Source of the DNA: Streptomyces sp. SID486
GTDB taxonomy: Bacteria; Actinomycetota; Actinomycetes; Streptomycetales; Streptomycetaceae
Assembly (NCBI RefSeq): GCF_009865385.1
Contig: NZ_WWJT01000747.1
Span: 1-32,841 of the forward strand
Length of the DNA stretch: 32,841 bases
Reading direction: 5' to 3'
The stretch's first letter is position 1. Every line of letters begins with the position of its first letter. Below, piece by piece: positions 24,397 to 31,259 of the stretch. Below the pieces are notes generated by a model. That model worked only from the letters and a program-made list of their open reading frames with translations. It had not been told where the DNA came from and did no database searches. Made by a program: the position numbers and the translations under genes.

Positions 24397-25154
24397 AGCA
24401 CCTTCGCCAGGAACGACCGGGTCCGCTCCTCCCGTGGAGCGCCCAGCACCTCCTCCGGCGTCCCCTGCTCCACGATCCGTCCGTCGGCCATGAACACCAC
24501 CGTGTCGGCGACCTCCCGGGCGAACGCGATCTCGTGCGTGACGACGATCATCGTGGTTCCCTGTGCCGCGAGGTCCCGGATGACGTCCAGCACCTCCCCC
24601 ACCAGCTCGGGGTCGAGCGCGGACGTCGGCTCGTCGAACAGCAGCAGCCGCGGTTCCAGCGCGAGCGCCCGCGCGATGGCGACCCGCTGCTGCTGCCCGC
24701 CGGACAGCTGCCGCGGATAGGCGTCGGCCTTGTCCCCGAGTCCGACCCGCTCCAGCAGCCGGTGCGCGCGCTCCACGACCTCCTTCCGGGACCGCTTCAG
24801 CGCGGACACCGGTGCCTCGACGACGTTGTCGAGGACGGTGAGGTGGGGGAAGAGGTTGAAGTTCTGGAAGACGAAGCCGATCCGGGTGCGCTGCCGGAGC
24901 ACCTCGCGCTCGGGCAGCTCGTACAGCCGGTCCCCGGCGCGCCGGTATCCCATCAGCGCGCCGTCCACGCTGATCTCGCCCCGGTCCACCTTCTCCAGGT
25001 GGTTGATGGTGCGCAGCAGCGTGGACTTGCCGGAGCCGGAGGGGCCGAGCACGACGGTGACCTCCCCGGTGGCCACCTGGAGGTCGATGCCTCTGAGGAC
25101 GTCGAGCGAGCCGAAGCTCTTGTGCACGGACCGGATGTCGACCATGACGCTCAT
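24393..25154 (-). CDS. Amino-acid-type ABC transporter ATP-binding protein
   Basis: This 253-residue ATPase powers the import system. It starts at the ATG at 25154 (MSVMVDIRSVHKSFG), whose ATGA overlaps the FAD-protein stop. All nucleotide-binding motifs are present: Walker A GPSGSGKS (37-44), Q-loop GFVFQNFNLFP (93-103), signature LSGGQQQR (150-157), Walker B LLLFDEP with catalytic Glu176, and the H-loop VTHE. The sequence style (DVLRGIDL, FQNFNLFPHLTVLDNV) places it in the polar amino-acid family with GlnQ and HisP. It should dimerise and pair with the permease of this operon, the only permease gene in the locus. The 3' end is coupled to the Arg-rich ORF by a GTGA overlap. Confidence 0.96.
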   Translation of the reverse strand: MSVMVDIRSVHKSFGSLDVLRGIDLQVATGEVTVVLGPSGSGKSTLLRTINHLEKVDRGEISVDGALMGYRRAGDRLYELPEREVLRQRTRIGFVFQNFNLFPHLTVLDNVVEAPVSALKRSRKEVVERAHRLLERVGLGDKADAYPRQLSGGQQQRVAIARALALEPRLLLFDEPTSALDPELVGEVLDVIRDLAAQGTTMIVVTHEIAFAREVADTVVFMADGRIVEQGTPEEVLGAPREERTRSFLAKVL

Positions 25155-26911
25155 CGGGCGAGTTCCTTTGCGTAGGAGGCGGTCAGGAAGGTCAGTACCG
25201 CCCGGACGGTCGCGTCGTTCTGCCGGAACGCGGGTCCACCGGTGCGCGGGCGGGTGAACGCACCGGGAGCCCGGGCGTCGGTGTACGGGCCGAGGGCGAA
25301 GCGGCGCGGGTGCGGGCGCCCGGTGCGGTCGAGGATCCGGCCGTCGCCCGGGTCCACCCGGAGCAGCCCGTCGGGGGTCTCGGCGGCCCCGTCGGCGTGC
25401 AGTTCGCGCAGCAGGCTGTCGCGGGTCCGCCCGACGGTGGGTTCGGGCAGCCGGGCCTCCACCAGCGCGCGGGCCTCGACGCCGAAGCCCGGCACGGTGG
25501 CACTGGTGGCCCGGAACACGCCGTCCTCGGCGGTGACGGCCATGCCGGCCCCGACGAAGCGGAGCACACCGGCCCGGGACAGCGCGAGCATCTGCCGCAG
25601 CCGGGGTCCGGGCGGCCCGGAGGCGAGGTAGCTGAAGAACCCGTGCCACCAGGTCCCGATGTCCCCGAGCCGCACCAGCTGCCCGTAGACGGAGAGCAGC
25701 CCGAGGAAGACGGCCAGGTCCGGGCTGTGGGAGGGATCGTGTCTGCGGTTCAGGTCCGCCTCGATGTAGTCCTCGAGCGCCTTCTGGAAGTCGTCGTGGG
25801 AGGCGTGGCGCACCGCGTCCAGCGGGCGGTCGAGCGCGGCGAGGTCGAGGCGGTCGGCCGGGTCCGGAACGGCGCCGGAGACCAGCGCCCGGGTCTCGTC
25901 CGGGCCGCCGGCCGCCGCGTACTTCTCCTCGAAGTCCGCCCAGGCCATCGTCGTACGGCCGGGGTGGGCGGTGAACAGCCGGTGGTAGTGGGCGAAGCCC
26001 AGCTCCTTCTCGATCAGGGGCCACACATCGCGCCGGAAGTCGAACCCACCGGGTCTGGCCAGCAGTTCCTCCACCTCGGCGGGGCCGAGGAAGCGGGGCA
26101 GCGGCGGGCGGTCGCCGGTCCAGTCGTAGCCGATCTTCGAGTGATACGGCACTCCGCGCCGCGAGCCGACGTACAGCACCGGCTCGCGTCCGGAGGGGAG
26201 GTACGTCTCTCCCTCGTACCGGCCGCCGCGCCCCTCGGTGAGCAGCACCATCAGGTCGACGAAGGCCAGTCCGAAGCCGCGGACGAGGACGGGTTCGCCG
26301 GCCTTCAGCGCACAGAGGTCGCTGTCCGCGGTGAAGTCGGGGGGCAGGTGTACCAGGCCGTGCTCCCGGGCGTAGGCGGCCAGCCGCGCCTGTTCGGCGT
26401 CGAGTTCGCCGTCGAGATGGCCCACGGCGAGGATCACCAGGTCGGCGAGGAGCGGGCGCGGGCGGCCTTCCAGCCACACCTGCTGGCGGCCCTCGTCCGG
26501 GCCGCTGATCCGCAGGGCGCGCCGCGGGTGGTGGTGGACGGTGACGTCCGGGGGCAGCTCGGCCAGGGCCCGTTCGTACACCCAGGCCAGATAGCGGCCC
26601 TGGAGCTGCCGGTCGGCGAAGGTGCGGCCGTGCAGCTCGGCCCACTCGTGCAGGGTGGGGCCCTCGCGCACCGGGCCGGCCATGGCCACCGTCTCGTCGG
26701 TGAACATGGTGACGTCCTCGGCGTGCGAGTTCATCCACAGCAGCGGTGACTGCGCCTGCCGCCAGATGCGTCCGCCGCCCGGCGGGTGGGGGTCGACGAG
26801 ATGGATGTCGAGACCCGGTCCGCCGTACAGGGCGGGCGCGTTGGCGGCGACGCGTTCGAGGATGCCGGTCCCCCGCGGTCCGGCACCCACGATCACCAGC
26901 TGCTGCCTCAT
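25151..26911 (-). CDS. FAD/NAD(P)-binding oxidoreductase (FAD_NAD_binding_9 type)
   Basis: The 586-residue protein starts at the ATG at 26911 (MRQQLVIVGAGPRGTG), overlapping the permease stop as ATGA; the frame stays open further upstream but that is antisense or intergenic. Residues 5-16 form the dinucleotide-binding VIVGAGPRGTG loop, and LVDPHPPGGGRIWR follows strand 2. Later features typical of this family are PLLWMNSHAEDVTMF, DLVILAVGHLDGEL, VRGFGLAFVDLMVLLTEGRGG and KIGYDWTGDRPPLPRF. Members are large HI0933/cycHMO-like proteins with unproven reactions. Lying between permease and ATPase genes is unusual and suggests it acts on the imported compound; it may also feed reduced flavin or process the product of the LLM enzyme (inference). 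Confidence 0.9.
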   Translation of the reverse strand: MRQQLVIVGAGPRGTGILERVAANAPALYGGPGLDIHLVDPHPPGGGRIWRQAQSPLLWMNSHAEDVTMFTDETVAMAGPVREGPTLHEWAELHGRTFADRQLQGRYLAWVYERALAELPPDVTVHHHPRRALRISGPDEGRQQVWLEGRPRPLLADLVILAVGHLDGELDAEQARLAAYAREHGLVHLPPDFTADSDLCALKAGEPVLVRGFGLAFVDLMVLLTEGRGGRYEGETYLPSGREPVLYVGSRRGVPYHSKIGYDWTGDRPPLPRFLGPAEVEELLARPGGFDFRRDVWPLIEKELGFAHYHRLFTAHPGRTTMAWADFEEKYAAAGGPDETRALVSGAVPDPADRLDLAALDRPLDAVRHASHDDFQKALEDYIEADLNRRHDPSHSPDLAVFLGLLSVYGQLVRLGDIGTWWHGFFSYLASGPPGPRLRQMLALSRAGVLRFVGAGMAVTAEDGVFRATSATVPGFGVEARALVEARLPEPTVGRTRDSLLRELHADGAAETPDGLLRVDPGDGRILDRTGRPHPRRFALGPYTDARAPGAFTRPRTGGPAFRQNDATVRAVLTFLTASYAKELAR

Positions 26912-27765
26912 CGGGCGTGCTCCGTGCCGCGCGCGTACCGCTTCTCGACGTAGTACTGGCCGACGCCGAGCAGCGAGGTGACCACGGCGTACCAGACGGT
27001 GGCGACCATCAGCAGCGGGATCACCTGGTACGTGCGGTGGTAGATCAACTGGGTGGAGAACAGCAGGTCGTTGACGGCGATGACGCTGACGATCGAGGTG
27101 CCCTTGAGGGTGCCGATCAGCATGTTCGCGGCGGGCGGCACGATGGAGCGCATCGCCTGCGGCAGTACGATCCGCCACCAGCGCCGCGACCGGCTCAGGC
27201 CGAGCGCCTGGGCGGCCTCGATCTGGCCGCGGTCGACGGAGAGGATGCCGCCCCGGACGACCTCGGCGGCGAACGCGGCCTCGTGCAGGGTGAGGCCGAC
27301 GACGGCGACGGCGACCGGGCTGAGCAGGTCGACGGTCCTCACGCCGAGCACCTGCGGGTACAGCGCGCCGATGTTGAACCACAGCAGCAGCTGAACCAGG
27401 ATCGGGATGGAGCGGAACAGCCACACGTAGCCCCAGCCGACCGCGCGCAGCACGGGGTTGGCGGACAGCCGGAAAGCCGCGATCAGGGTGCCGAGGGCGA
27501 AGCCGAGGACCATCACCACCGCGGTCAGCCACAGGGTGAGCCACAGTCCCCGCAGGACGGAGTCCGAGGTGAAGTACTCGGCGACGACGTCCCATTGGAA
27601 CGCCTCGTTGCGCAGGACGGAGTTGACGGCGAACCCGAGCAGGACGAGGACGGCCACGGCCGCCGCCCACTGGCCGTAGCGGCGCTGCGGGACGATCCGC
27701 GGGGCGTCCGCCGGCTCGGGTATCTCCGGTGCGGTGGGAACTTTGGCGAGGGTGTCGGATGACAT
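26908..27765 (-). CDS. Amino-acid-type ABC transporter permease
   Basis: The 285-residue membrane protein has a hydrophilic N-terminal stretch (1-30), a first TM helix at about 33-50, and four to five more. The EAA loop that contacts the ATPase is EAAQALGLSRSRRWWRIVLPQA (about 183-204), with RSIPILVQLLLWFNIG and ANMLIGTLKGTSIVSVIAV typical of the HisM/GlnP polar amino-acid class. Only one permease gene is present, so it probably forms a homodimer. It is the first gene of the minus-strand operon, coupled by ATGA overlap to the FAD protein and divergent from the binding-protein gene. A TTGACA promoter and a highly structured leader precede it. Confidence 0.95.
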   Translation of the reverse strand: MSSDTLAKVPTAPEIPEPADAPRIVPQRRYGQWAAAVAVLVLLGFAVNSVLRNEAFQWDVVAEYFTSDSVLRGLWLTLWLTAVVMVLGFALGTLIAAFRLSANPVLRAVGWGYVWLFRSIPILVQLLLWFNIGALYPQVLGVRTVDLLSPVAVAVVGLTLHEAAFAAEVVRGGILSVDRGQIEAAQALGLSRSRRWWRIVLPQAMRSIVPPAANMLIGTLKGTSIVSVIAVNDLLFSTQLIYHRTYQVIPLLMVATVWYAVVTSLLGVGQYYVEKRYARGTEHAR

Positions 27766-27814
27766 GCGAAGGCTCCGTGACGCGAGTCGTCGATACGGGT
27801 GATGCCTTCACACG

Positions 27815-27861
27815 GGCGCGCCGCGCGGCGCGCCACGGCCGAGCCCCTCAGCAGGGCCGTG
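27815..27861 (-). promoter_or_regulatory. Strong inverted repeats in the permease 5' leader
   Basis: GGCGCGCCGCGCGGCGCGCC (27815-27834) is a perfect 20-bp palindrome that can fold as an 8-bp stem with a GCGC loop. CACGGCC (27834-27840) also pairs with GGCCGTG (27855-27861). Both lie between the predicted -10 and the permease start, so they could fold in the mRNA leader or bind a dimeric regulator. Confidence 0.5.
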
Positions 27862-27866
27862 CGTCG

Positions 27867-27897
27867 AGAGTACGGGGGCGTTTCGGTCCGCTGTCAA
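27867..27897 (-). promoter_or_regulatory. Predicted promoter of the permease operon
   Basis: On the minus strand TTGACA (27897-27892) is followed, after a 19-bp spacer, by TACTCT (27872-27867), a fair housekeeping-sigma pair with a slightly long spacer. The start would be near 27860, giving a leader of about 95 nt. Confidence 0.5.
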
Positions 27898-27968
27898 GGC
27901 TGTCCGTACTGTGAGCGGTAGATCTCAAGTCGGTTGACGCGGAACCGGATGCCTGTTCCACTTGGCCC

Positions 27969-28040
27969 ATGCATCCGCAGCAGTGGCTGGTCACCCGCTC
28001 CCACATCGACTTCGGTCGTGTGTGGTCCTGTTCCTGTTGA
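27969..28040 (+). CDS. Cys-terminated leader peptide (23 aa), probable attenuator
   Basis: ATG at 27969 to TGA at 28040 encodes 23 residues whose second half reads LVTRSHIDFGRVWSCSC. This matches the actinobacterial 'putative leader peptide' pattern L-T/V-x-R-x-H-(I/V)-D-x-x-R-V-x-S with terminal Cys codons, a class found upstream of sulfur-assimilation and cysteine-related genes. Both Cys codons are TGT, rare in Streptomyces, which would strengthen stalling when charged tRNA-Cys is low. It precedes the substrate-binding protein by 146 nt, with a hairpin between. No strong Shine-Dalgarno is visible; some of these leaders may be leaderless or weakly initiated. The inferred role is sensing Cys supply to control the transporter. 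Confidence 0.72.
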   Translation: MHPQQWLVTRSHIDFGRVWSCSC

Positions 28041-28057
28041 GCTGACCCCCTGCGCGC

Positions 28058-28077
28058 GCCTGCCCTGACGGGCGGGC
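28058..28077 (+). terminator. Candidate attenuator hairpin downstream of the leader peptide
   Basis: GCCTGCCC (28058-28065) pairs with GGGCGGGC (28070-28077), with one G-U pair, around a TGAC loop, 17 nt after the leader stop. It is followed by a pyrimidine-rich tract to about 28170. A position between leader peptide and structural gene suits ribosome-controlled termination. No competing antiterminator structure has been established. Confidence 0.4.
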
Positions 28078-28186
28078 CTGCTCGCGTTCTCCCGCTCCTC
28101 CGCTCTTCTGCTTCGCCGCCTTCACACGCGCACCCCCTCCCCTCGCGTTCCCGTTACCTCCTTCTGCTTCAGGAGACCGCTGACCG

Positions 28187-29134
28187 ATGCGTACGCCCTT
28201 TTATCGTCATTTCACATCCTTTGCCGTCATCACCTCGGCCGCTCTGCTGCTCACCGCCTGCGGTTCGGGGGCCGGTGGCACGGGCGGTGCGGACGCCCCC
28301 GGTGTGGCGGCCAAGAACGGGGAGGTGCCCACCACCGACGTCGTCTCCGCCGTGCGGAAGGACCGGGCAGCGGCCGGACTGCTGCCCGCCGGCACCACCA
28401 GCCTCACCGTCGCGGTCAGCGTCGGCGGCACCCCGCCCGGCACCACCTACCTCGCCGACGGCACGACCCTGACCGGCCAGGACGTCGACTTCACCAAGGC
28501 GGTCGCCCGGGTGCTCGGCGTCGGACTGAAGGTGGAGCAGGCGAGCTTCGAGGCGATCCTGCCCGCCCTGGACAGCGGTAAGTACGACTTCGGCGCGAGC
28601 AACTTCGGGGTGACGGACGAGCGTCGCAGAACCATCGACTTCGTCACCTACATCAACGACGGCCAGGGCTTCGCCACCCGCGAGGACAGCAAGCTCGCGA
28701 AGATCACCGATCTGAAGCAGCTGTGCGGACTGAACGTCGCGACCAACGCCGGCACGACGTTCGAGGCCACGCTGGAGCAGAACAAGCACGTGTGCGCCGA
28801 CGCGGGCAAGAAGGCGTACCAGGTGCAGACCTACGCCGAGCAGAGCGCGATCTGGTCCTCGCTCCAGCAGGGCCGCAGCGACGTGGTGATGTCCACGATC
28901 AACGGCCTGCGCTACGCCGTCGCGCACCAGCAGGGGCTGAAGTTCCTCAACGAGTACCACCGCCTGGACGTCGGCTTCGCCTTCAAGAAGGGCACCAGAC
29001 TGGCGCCGGCCTTCCAGGCGGCGGTCAACAAGCTGCTCGCGGACGGCACCTACGACCGGATTCTCGAAAAGTGGGGCACGTCGGGCTCGGCGATCAAGAA
29101 GTCACGGATCAGCCCGCCGGAACTGAAGAACTAG
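28187..29134 (+). CDS. Substrate-binding lipoprotein of an amino-acid-type ABC transporter
   Basis: This 315-residue protein captures the substrate outside the membrane. The signal peptide ends in the lipobox LLTAC, with Cys25 lipidated, followed by a Gly-rich linker. The mature part is a type II periplasmic-binding fold of family 3: VDFTKAVARVLGVGLKVEQASFEAILPALDSGKYDFGASNFGVTDERRRTIDFVTYIND and KITDLKQLCGLNVATNAGTTFE correspond to the hinge and ligand-binding elements, and DRILEKWGT to the end. Two extra Cys residues (near LCGLN and HVCAD) could form a disulfide. AGGAG precedes the start. It is divergent from the permease operon and lies behind the Cys leader peptide; together they form one import system. 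I cannot infer the ligand from the sequence. Confidence 0.94.
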   Translation: MRTPFYRHFTSFAVITSAALLLTACGSGAGGTGGADAPGVAAKNGEVPTTDVVSAVRKDRAAAGLLPAGTTSLTVAVSVGGTPPGTTYLADGTTLTGQDVDFTKAVARVLGVGLKVEQASFEAILPALDSGKYDFGASNFGVTDERRRTIDFVTYINDGQGFATREDSKLAKITDLKQLCGLNVATNAGTTFEATLEQNKHVCADAGKKAYQVQTYAEQSAIWSSLQQGRSDVVMSTINGLRYAVAHQQGLKFLNEYHRLDVGFAFKKGTRLAPAFQAAVNKLLADGTYDRILEKWGTSGSAIKKSRISPPELKN

Positions 29135-29169
29135 CGTTCGGGCCGGCGGAACTGAGGAACCGGCAGCAT

Positions 29170-30519
29170 CTAGCAACCGTCGCAGGGGCAGCAGCAGTCA
29201 CAGCAGTCGCAACCGTCACAGCCACCGGGGCAGGAGCAGTCGCACGACTGACAGCATCCGCTGCGCTTCTTCCGCGACCAGGGACCCTCGTATTCCTCGG
29301 CGCAGCACATTTTGCAGGAGCAGAAGAGCGCGAAGAACATTCCGCAGCCCGCCCAGAAACCGCGCTTGCCCTTGGCGGGCTCGGGCCCGAATCCCCCGCC
29401 GAACCCGCCCCCGCCAAATCCGCCCCCGCCGCCGGGGTGACCGCCGCCCGCCTGCGGATAGGCGCCCGCACCGGGAATGCCGTCGCTATACGGATTGCCG
29501 GTGGCATAGGGATTTCCGGCGCCATAGGGGCCTCCCCCCGCCTGCGGGCCACCGGCGCCGTACGGCCCCTGCGGCGTCCCCGGACCGTACGGCCCCTGCG
29601 GCTGCGGCGTCCCCGGACCGTACGGCCCCTGCGGCGTCCCCGGCTGATGCGCCGCGCACACCGGTGCCGTGCCGAACGCCCGGTCCACGGAGCGCCGCAG
29701 TTCGTGGACGAGCAGGAGGTGGACGAGCCCGCTCTCGCGGAACGCGCACTCGCGCAGGGCGAGCCGGATGCCGTGCAGGGCGTCGTCGGCGAGCCGGCGC
29801 GCCTCGGCGAGGGTGGTGCCGGTGGCCGTGAGGGGGTTCCAGGCACCCGACAGCGCGTCAGCACCCTGGTCCTGCACGGCGTCCAGCAGATGGGCGAGCC
29901 GCCCGAAGAGCCGCCCGGCCTCTGCCAGGGGCACGGCGTTGCCCGGCCGCCCGGCCAGCACGGCGGTGTGTGCGAAGGCCGCGGCGGTCGCCGTCTCGGT
30001 CGGCTCCGTGACCGTGAGGATCGGGGTGCCGGGGCCGGCCAGGGTCTCGATGCCGAGCTGCCGGTCGACCGCGTCGACCAGGACGGCGGTGTCGAACCCC
30101 ACCGCCGCCCCGCCGCGCTCCCCGGCCCGGCCCCAGCCCGCGGCCACCCGGCGCGCCGCGGCGGCGGCCGGTCCGCGGGCCAGCAGTCCGTCCCGGTCGG
30201 CGACATGGTCGCGGACCTTCGCCGAGGCGAGCACCAGCGAGACGGCGGCGGCGAGCCGTGCTCCGTCACCCTGTGCGACGGAAGCGGTCCGCATGCCGCG
30301 CAGCGCGCACGGCCCCGCCGTCCGGCGCGTGCCGCTGACCGGGCCGTTCTGAGCCTCTGTCAGAACCGAGACCAACAGCCCGTCGTAGTTCGTGACGAGC
30401 CGTGCGAACTGACCGTGGTCCCGGCGCAGCGCCAGGCAGAGCCCGCACAAGTGAGCCATCCAGTCGGCTTTGAGTCTCTCGCCGAGCCGGTGGGAGCAGG
30501 GTCTGACGATTCCGAACAC
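29170..30519 (-). CDS. DUF5685 family protein with an extreme cysteine-rich C-terminal tail
   Basis: This 449-residue protein begins at a GTG (30519) behind GGGGGA. The N-terminus, FGIVRPCSHRLGERLKADWMAHLCGLCLALRR, carries Cys8, His10 and Cys25-x2-Cys28, a plausible metal site, and continues TNYDGLLVSVLTEAQ; I recall this as DUF5685, common in streptomycetes and of unknown function. A helical middle (about 80-285) is followed by a Pro/Gly/Tyr/Gln low-complexity region with repeats of GPYGPGTPQ. The last 58 residues (392-449) contain 19 Cys, 14 of them in the final 28, and the protein ends on Cys. FWAGCGMFFALF could be a short membrane-inserting or hydrophobic stretch. Redox sensing or metal storage are possibilities, not conclusions. 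It is divergent from the SepF-like gene. Confidence 0.82.
   Translation of the reverse strand: MFGIVRPCSHRLGERLKADWMAHLCGLCLALRRDHGQFARLVTNYDGLLVSVLTEAQNGPVSGTRRTAGPCALRGMRTASVAQGDGARLAAAVSLVLASAKVRDHVADRDGLLARGPAAAAARRVAAGWGRAGERGGAAVGFDTAVLVDAVDRQLGIETLAGPGTPILTVTEPTETATAAAFAHTAVLAGRPGNAVPLAEAGRLFGRLAHLLDAVQDQGADALSGAWNPLTATGTTLAEARRLADDALHGIRLALRECAFRESGLVHLLLVHELRRSVDRAFGTAPVCAAHQPGTPQGPYGPGTPQPQGPYGPGTPQGPYGAGGPQAGGGPYGAGNPYATGNPYSDGIPGAGAYPQAGGGHPGGGGGFGGGGFGGGFGPEPAKGKRGFWAGCGMFFALFCSCKMCCAEEYEGPWSRKKRSGCCQSCDCSCPGGCDGCDCCDCCCPCDGC
29560..29642 (-). repeat. In-frame GPYGPGTPQ repeat within the DUF5685 gene
   Basis: GTCCCCGGACCGTACGGCCC recurs at about 30-bp intervals (27 or 33), encoding GTPQGPYGP blocks three times before the Gly-rich region. 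It resembles the other in-frame minisatellites of this window. Confidence 0.75.
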
Positions 30520-30785
30520 AACATCCCCCGTACTGTGATACGACGTTGGCGTTCACCCGTACGCACCGGGCATCACCCGTCCGCCGCTGACAATCATATT
30601 TCACTCTCAGTCAGCAGCCGTATGAGTCGCGACCCTTGGGGCACAAGGACTCTCGACGGATCGGCTGTGCACCAGTACCGTCACAAACCCCCCGCGCGGC
30701 GTCTATCCACTTGGCGCGCCGTCCGCATCATGGATGACCATAGGGATGCGGAAAGCAAGAAAGACCGCTGTGAGAGGAGGCGTCC

Positions 30786-31223
30786 ATGGGATCGGTACGC
30801 AAGGCGAGTGCATGGCTCGGCCTCGTCGACGACAACGATGACGAGCGCTATTACGACGACGACTACTCCGAGGGCACCGAGCCCGGGGACGCCTGGGTCA
30901 CCGACCCGCGGGTGAAGGTGGCCACGGACACGGCCGAGGAGAAGGGCCGCCGGATCGGCACGGTCACCCCGGACAGCTTCCGGGACGCCCGCGCCATCGG
31001 CGAGCTGTTCCGGGACGGCGTCCCGGTCATCATGAACCTCACCAACATGGAGCCCGGCGACGCCAAGCGGGTCGTGGACTTCGCGGCGGGGCTCATCTTC
31101 GGTCTGCGCGGTTCGATCGACCGCGTGTCCAACCGTGTGTTCCTGCTGACCCCGGCCGACACCGAGATCATCAGCGGTGAGGCGTCCGCGCACCGCTCGG
31201 ACGGCTTCTTCAACCAGAGCTGA
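30786..31223 (+). CDS. sflA: SepF-like cell-division protein (probably SflA)
   Basis: The 145-residue protein belongs to the SepF family, which links FtsZ polymers to the membrane. An N-terminal amphipathic segment ([13 protein letters not shown]) would insert in the membrane, an acidic linker follows (16-36), and the SepF core spans about 53-122 ([55 protein letters not shown]). GAGAGGAGG lies 5 nt before the ATG. Streptomyces coelicolor has SepF in the dcw cluster plus two paralogues, SflA and SflB, that influence where Z rings and branches form. This copy lies far from any division cluster; its short length and neighbours (DUF5685, glutaryl-CoA dehydrogenase) fit SflA as I remember it. The family is certain, the paralogue assignment is not. 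Confidence 0.88.
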   Translation: MGSVRKASAWLGLVDDNDDERYYDDDYSEGTEPGDAWVTDPRVKVATDTAEEKGRRIGTVTPDSFRDARAIGELFRDGVPVIMNLTNMEPGDAKRVVDFAAGLIFGLRGSIDRVSNRVFLLTPADTEIISGEASAHRSDGFFNQS

Positions 31224-31248
31224 GGCAGGGCCGCTCACCGGCCCTGCC
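31224..31248. terminator. Bidirectional terminator between sflA and the acyl-CoA dehydrogenase gene
   Basis: GGCAGGGCCG (31224-31233) and CGGCCCTGCC (31239-31248) form a perfect 10-bp stem with a CTCAC loop directly after the sflA stop and before the convergent dehydrogenase stop. Confidence 0.9.
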
Positions 31249-31259
31249 CCCTACGGGGC

